Both the position numbers and the translations under genes were made by a program. DNA of 64,000 nucleotides, taken from Sitta carolinensis. Lineage: Eukaryota; Chordata; Aves; Passeriformes; Sittidae. Location of the stretch: NCBI GenBank assembly GCA_032173965.1, contig CM063284.1, forward strand, positions 133,105,125 through 133,169,124, given 5' to 3'. Below, in pieces: positions 30,101 through 45,100 of this stretch; position 1 is the first letter of the stretch; every line of letters begins with the position of its first letter. The notes under the pieces are model-generated. The model was not told the DNA's origin and did no database searches. It saw only the letters and a program-made list of their open reading frames with translations.

Positions 30101-33100
30101 GGTCTGTCTTCGAGAGTCTCGAGCTCCAGCAGATGATCTTCCAGAAGATCCTCCTCCACTTCCACCAACCCCTGAACTCCAGCGACTTCTAGAAGATTTA
30201 GATTATTTATTTTTTTAATATAGCAGCATACTTTGGGGATCACTTGAAGAGTCTTTAGTTTTATTAGAAATAACTTATAAACAGCCTCTGAAAAATACTG
30301 CAGCTTGACTTCACAGACAAACACTGTAAAAGTAACTCGCAAAACTAGAAAGAACAAGAACACCGAGAAACTGGTAAAGTTCTGAAATATGCAGAAGAAA
30401 TAAAAAAAACAGGACTCCAACTGGAACTTGAACTCTTTTCTACTCATATAGTTGTGTGGATGTATACATACATAAAGAGATAAAAGGATCAATTCCCAGA
30501 TTTTCTAAAAGCAGTAGCAGCAGCATAACATTTAACACTCATCTGTCAATTTCCTGCTATAAAAGCACACATGCATCAACTTCACTGTCAGTGGCTCTGA
30601 CAGAAGATCACTATACTTAGATGGATCTTCTAAAGTTTCTGATACTTGACTTACATTAAGAAATTGTTAAAGATTACACTGGAAAAATCAAGTAATGTCT
30701 ACTGCAAAAGAAATTTTACACTAGATAGTTCTCTGATCCTCAGGTATAGTTTTCAAGAGATACTCTACTTTTTACCTATTCCTGTTGCAGAAATCAACAT
30801 CAACTGTACATATTGCAAAAACATGCCTGAACTGACTGAACTGTTTCTTCATTTGTATGAATCAGCATCAAAATAAGGCAACAAAAAGACAGTGATGTGC
30901 AAAACCAGACACCTCACCCTCATTACAACTATCCACTAATAATTATCACCACAGAACTCTGTCAATTGAATCTGCTCTGAATTTAAGACAAGATTATCTG
31001 CTGCCATAAATGAGACTCTATCTAGTTTGTTCTTTGAGGTTAACTAGGCTTTATCTTGTAATACACCTTTAGAGGATATTGGATATGGTATTACTGCTAC
31101 TTAATAATCTGTATCAGCAGAACCTTCCTGCTATCAACCACTTCAAGTCTCAAACTCCTCACAAGAAAAACATTTAAAATCAGACATGAAAACAAATATA
31201 ATTCCCTGAAAGAGTATCTAATAAATTTACATTAAAAGTCTATCATACGTAGCTATTAAAAGCTAATTAAGAATACTTGTCTTGCACTGTATGCCTTCAG
31301 TTGATTATTAGCACTCTTTTTTAACTGGGATTTCTTTTTTCTCCTGACAAGACCCTGCAACAACAGAGTAACTCAAGTGTCAGCTTAAGACAAGGCCCTG
31401 TCAGACACATCTACATTTTCAGAATTCTAGCTAGTGACCAGACAATGACAAGACAAGACTAAAAGCAGTTCAATTATGTCTTTAGGAAAAATCTTGTTGT
31501 GAGTTAGAAAGATAATTCTAAAAAAAAGGATACTACTGAAAACAGAAAAAAACCCAAAAAAATAAAATGAGACACAAACTGTTATAAAGGTGGGGAGGTG
31601 GCTGAGAGGAAAAGAACAGGGCTGAGGGGACATCAAATTCTATCTACAGAGCAACTCTCAATTCAACCCTCTGCAGGGAGGCATGGGGTTAAAAAAAAAG
31701 TTCTGTATTAAATATTAATACTTACTACAGATGCGTTTTATACTTTGAGCTATAAACTATCAATGGCATCATTCAGACATCTAACAGTTAAAACCATTTC
31801 TATTTGTGTAATAATACAGATATTCCCTGTGTGTCCTAATCTGGTCCTATGAAGGAGAATAAGGACACAGCCATTGCTATTAAAGCCATCTAAACCTAAA
31901 ATAAATATTGACATAGAATTGAAATATTTCATCTCATTTCTGTTCACCTACTAGTTGACCACATCTCTCTACTGTGCTGCAGTATGCCAACAGTTTTCCA
32001 AATCCAGTTATCTACTCTAAGGGCTCCACAGTTCGAATGGTTTTAGATTTAATTTATTAAGATTATTAGTCCCTCCATTTAACAAACTAGTTACAGGGCA
32101 CACTGCTATTCTGCTAGTTCAGTGACTTTCGACTACTAGTTCCAAGACATTCAAGAGAAGACAGTAGGAACACTGCAGGGTTGGTCTCTAAGATTCAAAC
32201 GATTTTAACACATGTTTATGCCTAGCTAAGAATAATAAGGAAAAAAGATGTGTTATACGTCCCACAGCAAGTTCTTAAACGTAAAAATACGAGTTTGTCT
32301 TTGATGTTTAACACACAGATTTTTAGGTTCAGATGCATAATGATTTCAGAAAAAATTTGGGAAGGTTATGAAGATGGTCATTCTTCATGTAACTAAGGCC
32401 CAAATGAAATTAGTTTATTTGGTAATAAAAAACCAACAAATTTTCAGAAATTCATGGAAATTATGTAGTTCCTTTCTCTTAATAATTCATTCACATGCAG
32501 AAACCAGTTTTTCTTACTGCAGTTAGGAAGCTTAGGAAGCAGCACAGTTAGACATGTCTGACTAAAACATACAACAAAGAGATCACTGCCATTATGGAAT
32601 GAAAATAATCTTTCTATAAAAAGGGACACCATCAATTTTAAAGCTAATGACAAGAAATCTGGATCTACACAGTACATTTTGCATATAGTACAATTTTAAA
32701 GGTTCTGAGAAACAACCTTTTCCAAATGTTCCTTTTCGATTACTATGTATAGGACTCCGGCTATCAAAACACCACTCATGACTTAGGGCAAGGGAGAAGA
32801 AGGCACAAAACAATGGAGCACATAATGAAGGCTCTTCCTGAATAAATGCACTCATTCCACTTTATGCTTCTAGCATATCATGGTTTTAATTGATAGTGTC
32901 CCTCTAAAAGACTGCTTTTCAAAAATCAAGGAACTAGAAAACATTCAAAAGAAGACAACAGAGCCTAGACCAAGTTATTCTTCACACATATAAGAACTCT
33001 CTGTATCCTCTGTGCTGAAGGGTCACTTAAATGTCTGTTATTTTAACAAAGTCAATCAAGTTGGTTTTTTTGTTATACCCTACCTACACAACTGCTGTGA

Positions 33101-36100
33101 TTATACGTTCCCTTAGACATACTGCATACAATTTATATATGTGTATACACATATACTCAAATATGGAACAAACAGATTGCAGCCTCAATCCTATCAAAAC
33201 TTACCCAAGGGTGTTGCCTGCCAGTCTGCCCAGAGTTTCAGAACCAGACAGAAACCATGGGGAGTCACTAGTCCTGCCTGGCCTGGATGTCCTTCCTGCC
33301 CCTGAGCCACTGCTCAACTTTGAACTGAAAGTAAAAGATGGTAAATCAGTCACAAAACAATCCCAAATGGGTTAAGAACAAAACCTGGAATCCCAGGTTG
33401 AAATTCTCAGGGACTTAGTCTGGTAACATACCAGCTTAAGCAACACCCTTGGGGAATATTCCAAACTAATCTAACTACATATTAAGAGGTACACTGGAAA
33501 AAGAAAGTGGAAAGCATGCCTAACAGACCTTACGTACATTGGCAATCCATAATAGCACAGTTGCAAATACATATTAAGTCAATTAGTGATTGGAGATAGC
33601 CACTGAGCCACTGTACTAAGTTTTCCATTAGTGTATATGTACAAATTGTAATCAGCAGGTGTTCTATATGTAAACCTGAGCCTAAGTATGCTACTTTAAT
33701 ATTAAGTGGTTTAAATTCAAACATGAACCATTAAGTAGTCCAATTAAGGGGGACTTACCTGGACTGAGAACCACAGGTCTAGAGAGTGAGCCTGGCCACA
33801 CAGGACCACTTTCAAAGTAGATTTTACATTAAGCTTAACTGTTTAACACAGCTTCTTTCTTAAGGATTATTTTTGGAGTAGTTTGTTTCCTGAAGTTAGA
33901 GAGAGCCTGTCTCACTTCTTTAAGAACCACATGTACTATTTCTTCCTACATCAGTTTGTCAAGCTAGGCTGTTTGGCTGCATCACCATAACCATTGTGTC
34001 TCTACTCAAAGTATCCATTCCAAAATCTACTTTGAAAACAAACAAATAAAAACAAAACCAGAAAAGCAGCTGAGCTGCTTATCAAGTTAAAAAAAATTCT
34101 TAGGAAAAAAAGCATTTCTTACCCATCACTACTCTCAGGTTTACCCAATTCCAATCTGTCTGGCTGAACTGAAAAACCAATCCTGCAGACTCTACCATCC
34201 TGTATTTAGAACAAGAAAAGCAAGTGTTCAAAACTGAAATGTAAGTCACACGTACCAAAAAAAAACCTGAAACAAGTCTTCAGTTACTGAACAGTGTTAA
34301 TCAATTTAATGTTAGAATAACTAATTTTAAATGTATGGTTTCAAGTTTGCTCTCTGAGAAGACTTCAACAACTTACCTCCAGAAGAAACGCAGCGTGATT
34401 TGGTCCCACCACACACTGTTTAATAGTGGCCTGTTCCAATACATTCAAAGGCGGGTGGCTGAAAATAAAAAATGAGAAGTGGTGGCATTTTAGAACTTTT
34501 AAAGTATTTTAAAAACAATTAAAATCAAGTTGTGCATAGAAGGAAAGATGTGCAGTACTGGTTACCAATACAAATAACTTCAAAAATAAATGAACATGCA
34601 TTAATTGAAGCATACAGCACCTAAAATGCAAAAAAAAAAGACCTTAAAAGGAGATAGTTTTCACTTAATCTGATCAGTAATAAACTACAGGGTTTATACC
34701 TCACATTAAGAAGTCATTTCATAATGAAGATTTTAATAATATAATTTATCTTGAGAACCTCCCATTTTCTTCCCATGTTATGTGAACTGTGTTATCTGAA
34801 GCATTTCTGGACTTCAGTATCAGTAGCATTGAGGATTTCTAAGGTTCTATCATCTACAGTACAAACATCTGCTTCTTGTTACTGTTAGAAATTGTACCTT
34901 CCTAAATGATATACAGCAGTATGTGTGTGATATGCCTTACCTGTTTAAATTATATTTGTTCAGCTTCTCTGAAACTTCCCTTAATCTGAAACAGAAAGAA
35001 ACGAAGCTGTTATTTGATGACATACTCCACAGTCCACAACATCTACTCACACAGCATATTTATGATGTTATGGGAACAACTTACCACCACATTTATTGAA
35101 GTTTAATATAAATACTACTTGGTGCTGGGAGTCTGTTTAAGAACTGGATAGTGTTCAGCTTCAAATCAGCTTTTTGTTTTGGAGATTTTTTTCTCTGGAG
35201 TTTTACCCTTGCCACAGAACTAACGTTTGCTTCCATTTCCCTGTGTTTTGTAAACCACTATCAAAAAACACTATTCTTGCATTGTTACAACCATTTACAA
35301 CTTCATGCACAAACTAAACATATAAAGAAATGACCACGAACTGAAATATACTATCATTTCCCTGTATAAGCTTGAATACAGTATCCCAGAGGAGAAACGA
35401 TCAATCTTCTAGGAAATCCAAGTATGTGGCATGTGAGAGCCAAAAATATGACAGTAAATTCCCCAACAGAGAAAACACAAGGAAACAGATGAACAAAGGC
35501 CAACGGCAAAACAGACAAAACCAAATTCTGATTAACAGAGGAAACAAGACAGAGAAACATCACTATCTTTAGGGTTATGTAATACATTACCTTTACTAAA
35601 GGTAAACAATGTTTCTAAAAGCTCAAAATATCAGAGCAGAAGAAAGGGCCAACCCACATACCTACCACTTCAGCTTACTGGATACTGTGAGCAAAAGTAG
35701 AAAGCAACAGAGTAATTTCTAAGGTAATTTCTAATCCAGTTAAGAAAGATCCTCTATGGGCAGCAAAGACATTGGGAGTACTATCAGGTAGGCATTCCAA
35801 TTAAAGCTTGGGTTCCTTTCTTCCCAAAGGACAAGCAATCTGAAAAAGCCCCTAAAGAGCTTCCAATTATAGTCAGAGTGTTTGCATTGTATCAAGACAT
35901 AAAACCAAGACTAATTCTGTAGAAATTGTGCAAGGTCTTCTTAACTAAGATTTAAAAATCTCAGTTTTGGTACCATGTTCATCCTAGCCTAAATCAACGC
36001 CACCTTTCCAAACCTAATAAAAACACAGGCACACCAGCACTGGCTTTTTCCTCTGTTTGAATCCATGTCTTTAAATCCTTCATTTTCACTTGCTTCCTTT

Positions 36101-39100
36101 CAGTTTCTACACACAGACTATGGACAACAGATTTCAGCTACTGGCACACCCTTAGCATGAGAAGGAAAACAGACTGGGGGTCCAAACAGTGCAATCTTAA
36201 CATTATCAACAGTGTTTAACAGTATTTGTCCTGAGAGAAAAAATAATGAAAAAATCTTTAAGTCTGCTCAAGAAACAAGGTATTTTATACTGACAGAAGT
36301 AACTTCCAAGTCCAAGAAGAAAGGAAAAGTGAAAAGAAGACAGCAGGAAGGAACTGAATGTGTTTAGAATTGCCTTTTGCTATCCAAGCCAAGCTGCTGG
36401 TTTGTAAGTAGGCGATTTCACACTCCCAATTTCCAGCCACGACTACTTCACACAGGCCAAAAGTACATACACAGATAAGGTTTCTGCAAAGACAACCCAC
36501 AAAAGCAAGAGAAAACATGAACTTCCCAAGCCATCTGTGTGAAAGGTACCCCACAAGAGTGAACTACTGTGGGAGACTGTGGAATGACCCCCAAGCTGAG
36601 CAGCGTACACACCACACCTTATCATATGGTTTTATACAGCAAGCAGGGATTGCTGCCTAATATCTGAGAAGCTGAACATCCCTGAAGTTTCATGTCTTGA
36701 CTTTATCACCTAACAGTTTGCCATAGGAATCCTGAGCAGTTTCACATTAACATTTCTCTCCAGACAAGAATGAGTAATAATTACAGAATAGGAAAACCCA
36801 CCTTTAAATTCATTGCACTGTCTTTAAGAAAAGCTGATGGCAAAAGAAGTAGCACTTTATTGGAGATGGTTACTAGACTAGTCTATAAGCAACATTTAAA
36901 GCTTCCTTGGTCCACTATCAAAGAAATAGATATATTTAAATTTGAAAAAAATCATCATACTCCCTTATATAACTTCTATAAAAAATGAAGTAATAGGAAA
37001 GAAATATGCTCAGAAAGCTAAGACTTGAATAGTCAATGAATCCATGAGTAACACCAATGTCAAGAGAGTAGGTCTATCTGTGACAAGCTCAGGCCAAAAG
37101 AGATCTAACATTGCTAAAAAGAGGATGCTGTTCATCTTTAACAGGAGGGAACAGAGAAAGCTATAAGCAACAATAGCAGAGAAAGCTATAAGTACTAAAC
37201 TCTTCTCTAGAAAGAAAAACAGTAAAAACTACCTCATGCCTCAACCATCCCATATGCCACTGCTGTAACAGCAAAATTAACAAGTACTGCTCATAAGCTC
37301 CTATAAGCCCACGAGGACTTGAATTTGATGCAGAACACCACTGGAGCTGTTCCTGTTCTGCTGCTGGTTCCACCCTCCTTCTTCCCCTTTCTTGGGCTGG
37401 CACCAGCATTCACATCAAAACCAGTCAGAAAACCAAACCAGCAGGAAAACAAGAACAAAGCAGAAAGATGTGTTTGTATACTCTGCATGGAGAGTCTCTC
37501 TGTCCAAATAAAAATTTGAAATAATTTCCTGCAGCAATCTAAGCCTTTCTACCTGCCCAGTTGCAGGGTATTGTACCACTGATGGTCTGAAGGGAAAAGC
37601 TTATTTAAAACGGGGTTAATTTTAATAATACAGTGCAATAATTTCAATTGATGGCGCTCTGAAGCAAGAGGTACAGGCAGAGATGATTCAGTCAATTCTC
37701 ACATCAAGGTCAATTTTTCACTAACACCTTTCTGTGGTAAATGAAATCTCCAACATAAATGCCTTGACACACTATGCTTCAAAAAGTTCTCAAAGGCAAT
37801 TAAACTATTTCAAAGGACAAAGTTAGAAGCAAAAAGTATTTTCATCACAAACATTTCTGAAAAAATGCACTAGCTTGGCAACACTTTTAGACAAAAAGTG
37901 ATGATAGCTCCTGTATGAAGACACACATTCTTTAAATATTACTACTGAAATTAATCCAAAAACAGTTGTGAGGAAAACAAAGTCAGTCGTCCAAGCCAAG
38001 TGAGGATTTCTTTAATTTCAAGTTTTGCAGCTCCAATTTCTAGCCTCTAGAAACTGATCAGAATAAAAGGGATCTGTGCTCACAGTAAGCAACAAAAAAG
38101 GCTCTAGGTCAGGACTACCACAGCTCCGACTCAGATACAACACTTTTATTTATCACAACACATTACTCTTGTCAAAGAAGATTTCTATTTCCAGACAAAT
38201 TTATCTCAGGACCTATCCTTCCACCACATCTTGCTTTATAAAAGCAGGTTAGGCTCAAAAATGCAAAAGGGTTACAGAGAAACTCCATTTCAAAATACTG
38301 AATGTAAGAGTTGCAGAGGAAGAAAAAGTACTTTTTTAAAAAAAAAACAACCAAATAAACAAAACATAAACCAGCCAAACAAAAAACCACACAGGTAACA
38401 CACAAAAAACCCCAAACAAACAAAAAACCCCACACCCTGAATCTCTAAAATCCCCCAAACCAGCTTGGTAGGATGAAAAACTTCATGAAGGGAAATAAGA
38501 AATAATGCTACTTCAGGCCTGGTAGATTTTTCTAAGTGATCAGGTCTCTTTGAGACAACTTGATACGTCAATGAAGTCTGTAAGCCAACAAAACATGAGT
38601 CTCCCACACCAGAGCAGACAGAAGTGCACGAGTACCACTACGATGCTTTTCCGACGGAAGGCTAATACGAATACTAGTAATAATAACAAGCAGACGCCCA
38701 AGGGGACGCACGCATATGACACAACCCATTTGAGCACTGGAAAACTGTATTATATACCTGTCAATAGTTAAAAGGCAAATACAACCTTCAGCCCTGTCTC
38801 TCAGTTGAGATCCTGAAGTGCTGTGAGCACAGCAAGCCAGACCCAAGGAAGCAGCTATGCGGCCAGTTTACAGATTTTGGCTCAGCAGAGCAGCACAGCC
38901 TCCAGATAAAAGACCTCTCACACCTGCCTGTCTTGAATCACATGGAAATGAGCCCTTGTGCCTGTCTGTCAGTGTCATGAAAACAGAGTCTCAGAAGTGC
39001 AGAAAATGGACACCAATGGAAAGCTTAAGCAAATACATTATCTTTGTTTCCTAATCCCAGGATAATTTCTATGTTAGATGCTGTCATTGATGTAAAGTCA

Positions 39101-42100
39101 CACCCAGCTATCTTCCATGCCACAATACAGCACACAAAAGGATCCTGCCCCCACACTTGCCATCTCAAACATCAGAGAGCAGCTTCCAAGGAGGCAGCCT
39201 TCCACAGCTACACCTTTCTCCTACTGGACTAAATGAAGATTTAGAGTATGCTTTAAGTCATTCTGGGTAGAAAGGGGGAGAATCCATAAAATCAAATGCT
39301 AAAGTATAACACAAAGGCTGGCAATAAATTTATCTCTAGAAAATAAAGTAATGCACATAAGAAAAAAAGAAAACAAAAGAAATCCCAAGTACAAGTACAA
39401 AATGACAGGCTCCACGGTAACCAATACTACTCAGCAGGGTTAGTGGGATATTGTGTTTAAACTATAATACACAGATCACTGAAATTAACTAGATGACAAA
39501 GAAACCCACTGCTCTACTCAGTCAGTAATCAGGGGAACCATGGCTTACTGTGTCCCCGCCACATTTCAAGAATTATAAATTAGGACTATTTGGTTATTAC
39601 ATACTAAATCAACACTTACTGCTCAGGAAATCCCCAAGCTTCAAATTCTTAGAAGTTGGAAAAGCATCACTGTATGTATGTCCTATTCTAACACTGTTCT
39701 TCTGTTATACTAGAACTGGTCTCTGCCACAAACAGGAGGAAAATAAGATGGACTTCTTGTCTGACTTGAACAGCTGTTCTTGTATTTCATAGTACCAGGC
39801 AACAAAGGCCTACAGAACATGGCTCCCAAACTTTATTTCCTATTTTGCAGGATTGTCGGTTTGGTTGATAAAGGTAGTTCTGATCACTTAATAGCTCTCT
39901 CTGGAACTATGGTAAACACACTGTGCTGAATCTGAAATCTGCCATAGAATGCTAACATGGTAAATATCAAACAAATTAATGTTCTGAAAACAGCTTTCTG
40001 TCACTGAAAAGTCTTCAGGCAATACAGAGATTGCAGAATGAAAATTCTCTAACAGTAAACCATTAGTATTTAATGATATAACAACACTGATGTAGATAAT
40101 GACCTAAGCTGGGTATAAGATAGCCCACAAGAAGGTTAAAGCATGAAAAGAAAAATTAGCAAAAATAGGACATGCATTTTAGTTCTAGTTTTAAGAAAAA
40201 AAAAGGCAGATTTCATATCACTGTATAGAAGAACAAAGGAAGAACAGTGTATACTGCCTAGTAAGGCTTACGGTGCTATGTTCCACAAAATCCTCACACA
40301 GAAGCTGTTGATGTTCAGGCTGGATGAGCAGACAGTGAGGTGAACCAAAAACTGCCAGAATATCTGGGTCCAGAGGGTGGTAATTAGTGTCACAAGGTCT
40401 GGCTGGAGGCCAGTAACAAGCTGTGTGCCCCACGGGTCAATACTGGGTCCAGTCCTGCTCAACATCCTCATTAACAATCCAGATCATGGGGTTGTGGGTA
40501 CCCTCAGCAAGTTTGCTGATGACACTCAACTGCAAGGACTGCTGTATATGCCAGATGTTGCAGAGCACAGCAACCTCATGACAATCAAGGGGAGGCAAGG
40601 CACAAATCCCTGCACCTCAGCAGGAACTACCCCATGCACAAGAAGATTGTCCAGCTGGAGAACAGTGTGGCAGAAAAGGACCTGCAAGTCCTGGTAGCCA
40701 CCAGGTTGAACATGAGCCAACATGCCTTGCAGCAAAGAAGGCAAACTGCATTCTGGCTGCAGTAGAGAAAGTACTGCCAGCAGGCTAAGGCAGAAAATCC
40801 TTCTTTTTATTCAGCACTCAGGAGGCCACATCTGGAGATCTGGGCTCCCCACTACAAGAGAGACATGAGCATACTGGACAGAGCCTAGCAAATGGACACA
40901 AAAATGATTAAGAGACTAGAGCATCTCTCACAAGAGGAAAGGCTGATAGAGTTTGGCCTTCAGCTTCGGGAAGAAAAAGCTCTGGGGGGATCTCACCAAC
41001 ATATAAGAACACCTAAAGAAAGGGTAGTAAAGGGGACAGAGCCAGGCTCTTTCTAGTGGCACCCAGTGAAAGGACCAGAAGCAGCATACACGCACCGAAA
41101 TACAGGAGGCTCTATCTGAACATCAGGAAACACTTTCTTTGCTGAGAGGGTGACCAATCACACAGTGTGCTCAGGAAGATGGTAGAGTATCAACCCCTGA
41201 GAGGTATTGAAAAGCCACCTGAACACAGTCCTGAGCAACCAGCTGTAGATGGCCCTGCCTGGAAGTGGGACCAGATGATATCCAGAGGTCACTTCAACCT
41301 CAGCCATTCTGAAATTGATATTGAGAACTTAATGCTTTCAGGATGTGACCTCCACACATTTGACTTGAAGGCACAGCAGCAAAAGGAGGGGATTTGCCAC
41401 TGAAAAGCTAGGAGCTCATGTTTTGCTCTACAGAATCCCTCTGAGGTCAGTGGCACAGGAAAAAAGTTACACCAATGAGTCAGGAAAGTGTCAAAGAGTT
41501 ACACATTCAGTAAAAAAATTTCATAGGCACTTAAATGTACAGCTGGAAGTACTTCATCTCTTTAGCAGGAACAGCAAGATCAGGGGCAGACACCTGTAGA
41601 ATTTGTGAAATGCCTCTAACTAGCAATGAATTCTTAAGCTGGGTGACTGGTTCCTCTAGCTCAGAATCTACTTAGACCCTTTCTTTCAATTTAAGTGACA
41701 CTGACAACATCCCCCTCTGAGTAAAAAAAAAAGCCCCAGAACCATAACTCCATACCACAGTGCAGAGGATGGCCACAGCCTAGCTCAAGAGGAATACAAA
41801 GTCAATCATGCTTTTTAAATACGCAAACACCCATGAGCTATGAAACATCATGGCCCCTTTTCTTAAAAAAAGAAAGTAGTTAACAGTCTGAATACAAACA
41901 GGAAGAAATCACAAACAGTATGATCCTGACAGGACTGCCATAGAGGAGTTACAGAATGACTAGTGTTATTTAGTACATTATCTAGATGATTTGGTAGTGA
42001 AGTAGATCTACGGCTACAAGTTGCCTAAACATCCAGTGTTGCTTCTGGGGGGAAAAAAAAGTAAAATGTACCACAGGAGAACTAGTCAGACTCAATCTGA

Positions 42101-45100
42101 GGCCCTTCTATGGCAGTAGATTTCCAGAAGTATAGTTTGCAAATCCAGACAAATCTTTCTCTGGTGCAGAATGCAACAAAACATCCATTTCATGGTCCCA
42201 CATTCTGTTCAACTGCAGAAAATCCTTGCAGCTGTTTTGCTCAACATTTAGCAGAAGGCTATTTCTTTAGCCAGAACACCGCAACAGCTAAACAACTGGA
42301 TCGACCAACTCGGTCGGTATGAATCTTAAAACAATTGAAGTTGTAAGCTATTTAACTATCCATCACTTTAGGAAGTGATGGATAGTTAAATATCCTTTAT
42401 CCTCTTGTGATAATAAAACATAAATAATGGGAATTTAGAACCCTACTGCTCTAAATTCAAGGATACTTGAAAAATACACACGTGATAACAGCATGAGCAG
42501 TGTTACTACAATGAACAACAAACAAATGCTAGTTATCCAAATACAGCTAGGAAGCTGCATACTTGTTTAACTAGAATGAATGAAAATTAAAAGACCCCAT
42601 TAATGCAAAGAAAGGGAAAAATCCCATTTTTACAGTCAGAACATTGCTGTAGTAATTCCATTTTAAAAATACTATCAAAATAAAAATCCAGTCACTGAAA
42701 ATCATAGAACCTTTTTGTGTCCCATTGTGATAAGATTGTTAATGCTCCTTCAGAAGTCCATTATGAGCCACCAGGGAGGCTGTGAATTTACCAGCATACT
42801 AGCATAAAGCCTGGAGAGCCAGGTTTGGTCCCAGCTAAGGCTACTGCAGGAACCCAAATCATCTTCTCATCATTCTCCTTTGCCCTAAGCTTTTGGGAGC
42901 TATGATCACTTTGTGCAAAGTTGGAAAATGGCCTTTGATTAGAGCATTCAAATGCTAGCTCTAAAAATATTTTTAAAAGTAAGAATTGTCACATTATTAA
43001 ATACTTTCCTGTCTTGACTAGAGAAAAGTGACTGTATGTTTTGTACAAGTGATTTTATTAAAAACAAAGCACAAACAAGAACTGAATTCTAATTGCTTTG
43101 CTATAAAGTCCAAAGACCTTATTCTCATTCTGAATTAGTTTTAGCAACAGGGAAAGATCACTTAGCATGTCCAGTCCTTTTGCTGCCAATTCCTCCAATT
43201 CCAAGTCTTGAAGTATTCAACAAAAACTGACATTACAATGCTATTTGCATGTCACTTTTTCAAACTTGCTTAAAAGTGCCTTTTAAATACCAGACCTCCC
43301 CCTCACACTGCTGTCTTCCACTAAAAACACATCTTCAAAACCTTTCTCTCAGATACTGCATCTTTGATTTAGATAGGAATGGACTGAGGCCTGGCATAAA
43401 GAGTAGAGAGCAAGCACCACGCCAGAAAAACTAGCAGCCAAATTGCTTTGTCTGACGCACAGTACAGGCAAAATCACTCAAAAGAAACCCCAGCTTCTGA
43501 GGTGCACAGCTAAACCAAATACTTTTTTGCACTGCCAGGAAAAAAATTCTTTTTTCCATCTGCCTGCACCCTGGCCATTGAACTCCAGGCGCTTCCCTCA
43601 GCGTAACCAGTGTTTTGGTTCCCCTGGAAGAACTCATGAAGCAGCACATCTCCTGCATCATATTTTGCCTAGGGCCATATTATTTCAGGCAACAATCTAG
43701 CTAGATACAGATTCTGCACTGCAAGAGAAAAAAACAAACGTAGGCCATTCCAGCAAAACAGCCTGTAAGTTCCCAGCCTTCCCACGAGGAGCAGGGCACT
43801 CCTTGCCAGATTACCTTCTGCCCACCCAATCTGCCCCACAATGACAAGATGTTATGATCCGCACCATTTGAAGTTTTAATTAAGTACCTTTAAATTACTG
43901 CTCTAGCAGACACATTTTGTCAAAGTCATTGAATTGTGTATACAATGACTTAAAAAAAATGGAAAATGAGAAAAGAAAAACGGCTGTTAATACACTGTGG
44001 CCAGAGCCAAAGAAACAACAACCTAAGAAATATCTTCATTTATGATCAGACAACAATAACTCACTGATACTAAAAAACATGAAATGGATTAAAAGCCATA
44101 AATTCTCTTCAGAAGAACATATCTTGGTACTTACTAGGGAAAGAGAAAAAAAAACAGCTCTGATCATTTTCAGACTGGATACAGAATAGCAAAAATTTCA
44201 CACCATGTATGAAAGAATAAATACAGAGACACATTTAAGAAAAATAATTTTGCAAGATGAACAAGAAATTAAAATTATATCACCCTTACTGAAGGAAATT
44301 ACAAACTCCAATGGTTTGAAACAACAACAGAGTAAGGTGTACTTTCAACTTTATTCCCATAGGCAAAAACCTATTCTACAGTTAAGTTTTTTGAAAAATG
44401 CTGCAGCACAAATGTTTGTTTATATTAAGTCAATGTCAGACTCCACACTGACACCTACGTAGTGAAATTACAATTTTCAGTAGAATCCAGAGATCCCAAT
44501 CAAGATTCATTTCATTGTATCAGAACTTCCTACATACAGAGATAATCCATCCCAAAGGTGAAAAAGGTGAGAGGCTGAGGAAACGCAACAGATAATAGAG
44601 AATGAAGCATAATGAAAGACAGTAAGCAAATTTAAAAATGCTGTTTTATCACAGGTTTGGATTAAAGTAATCAAGTACTACTTTTATAGCACATAGAAAA
44701 AAAAAAAAAAAGACAAAATTATGAACCTCTAGCTTAACTAGAGGTGATGGCAAATATGCTGCAGAAAGTAACAGCAGCAAGACCTGGGTAGAGAGCAGTT
44801 TCTTTCTGAGCTGTCTTCTAATGAATAGACAAACTACAGCTGCATGGGTATAATCACCCTCGGCTATTCGAGGTATTTTGAACTGATTCATTTGACAAAC
44901 AAAAATCACACTCTCTCAAATGTGGATTATTTTTTGGAGTTTTTTTTGCTGAAGAAAAATTTCATAAAAGTACCAAAGTCTCCAGCAGCCTTGGTACCTT
45001 CATCTGCTGCATTACACTACTGTTGTCAAAAATTAAACTGGCAGACCTCATGGCTGGCAATAAAACAACAATGATAGCAAGAAATCTCAACTGTTAATGT

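Noticed and set aside
42300..42317. Small hairpin just before the 20-bp inverted repeat
   Set aside because: Only five or six paired bases, which is expected by chance.
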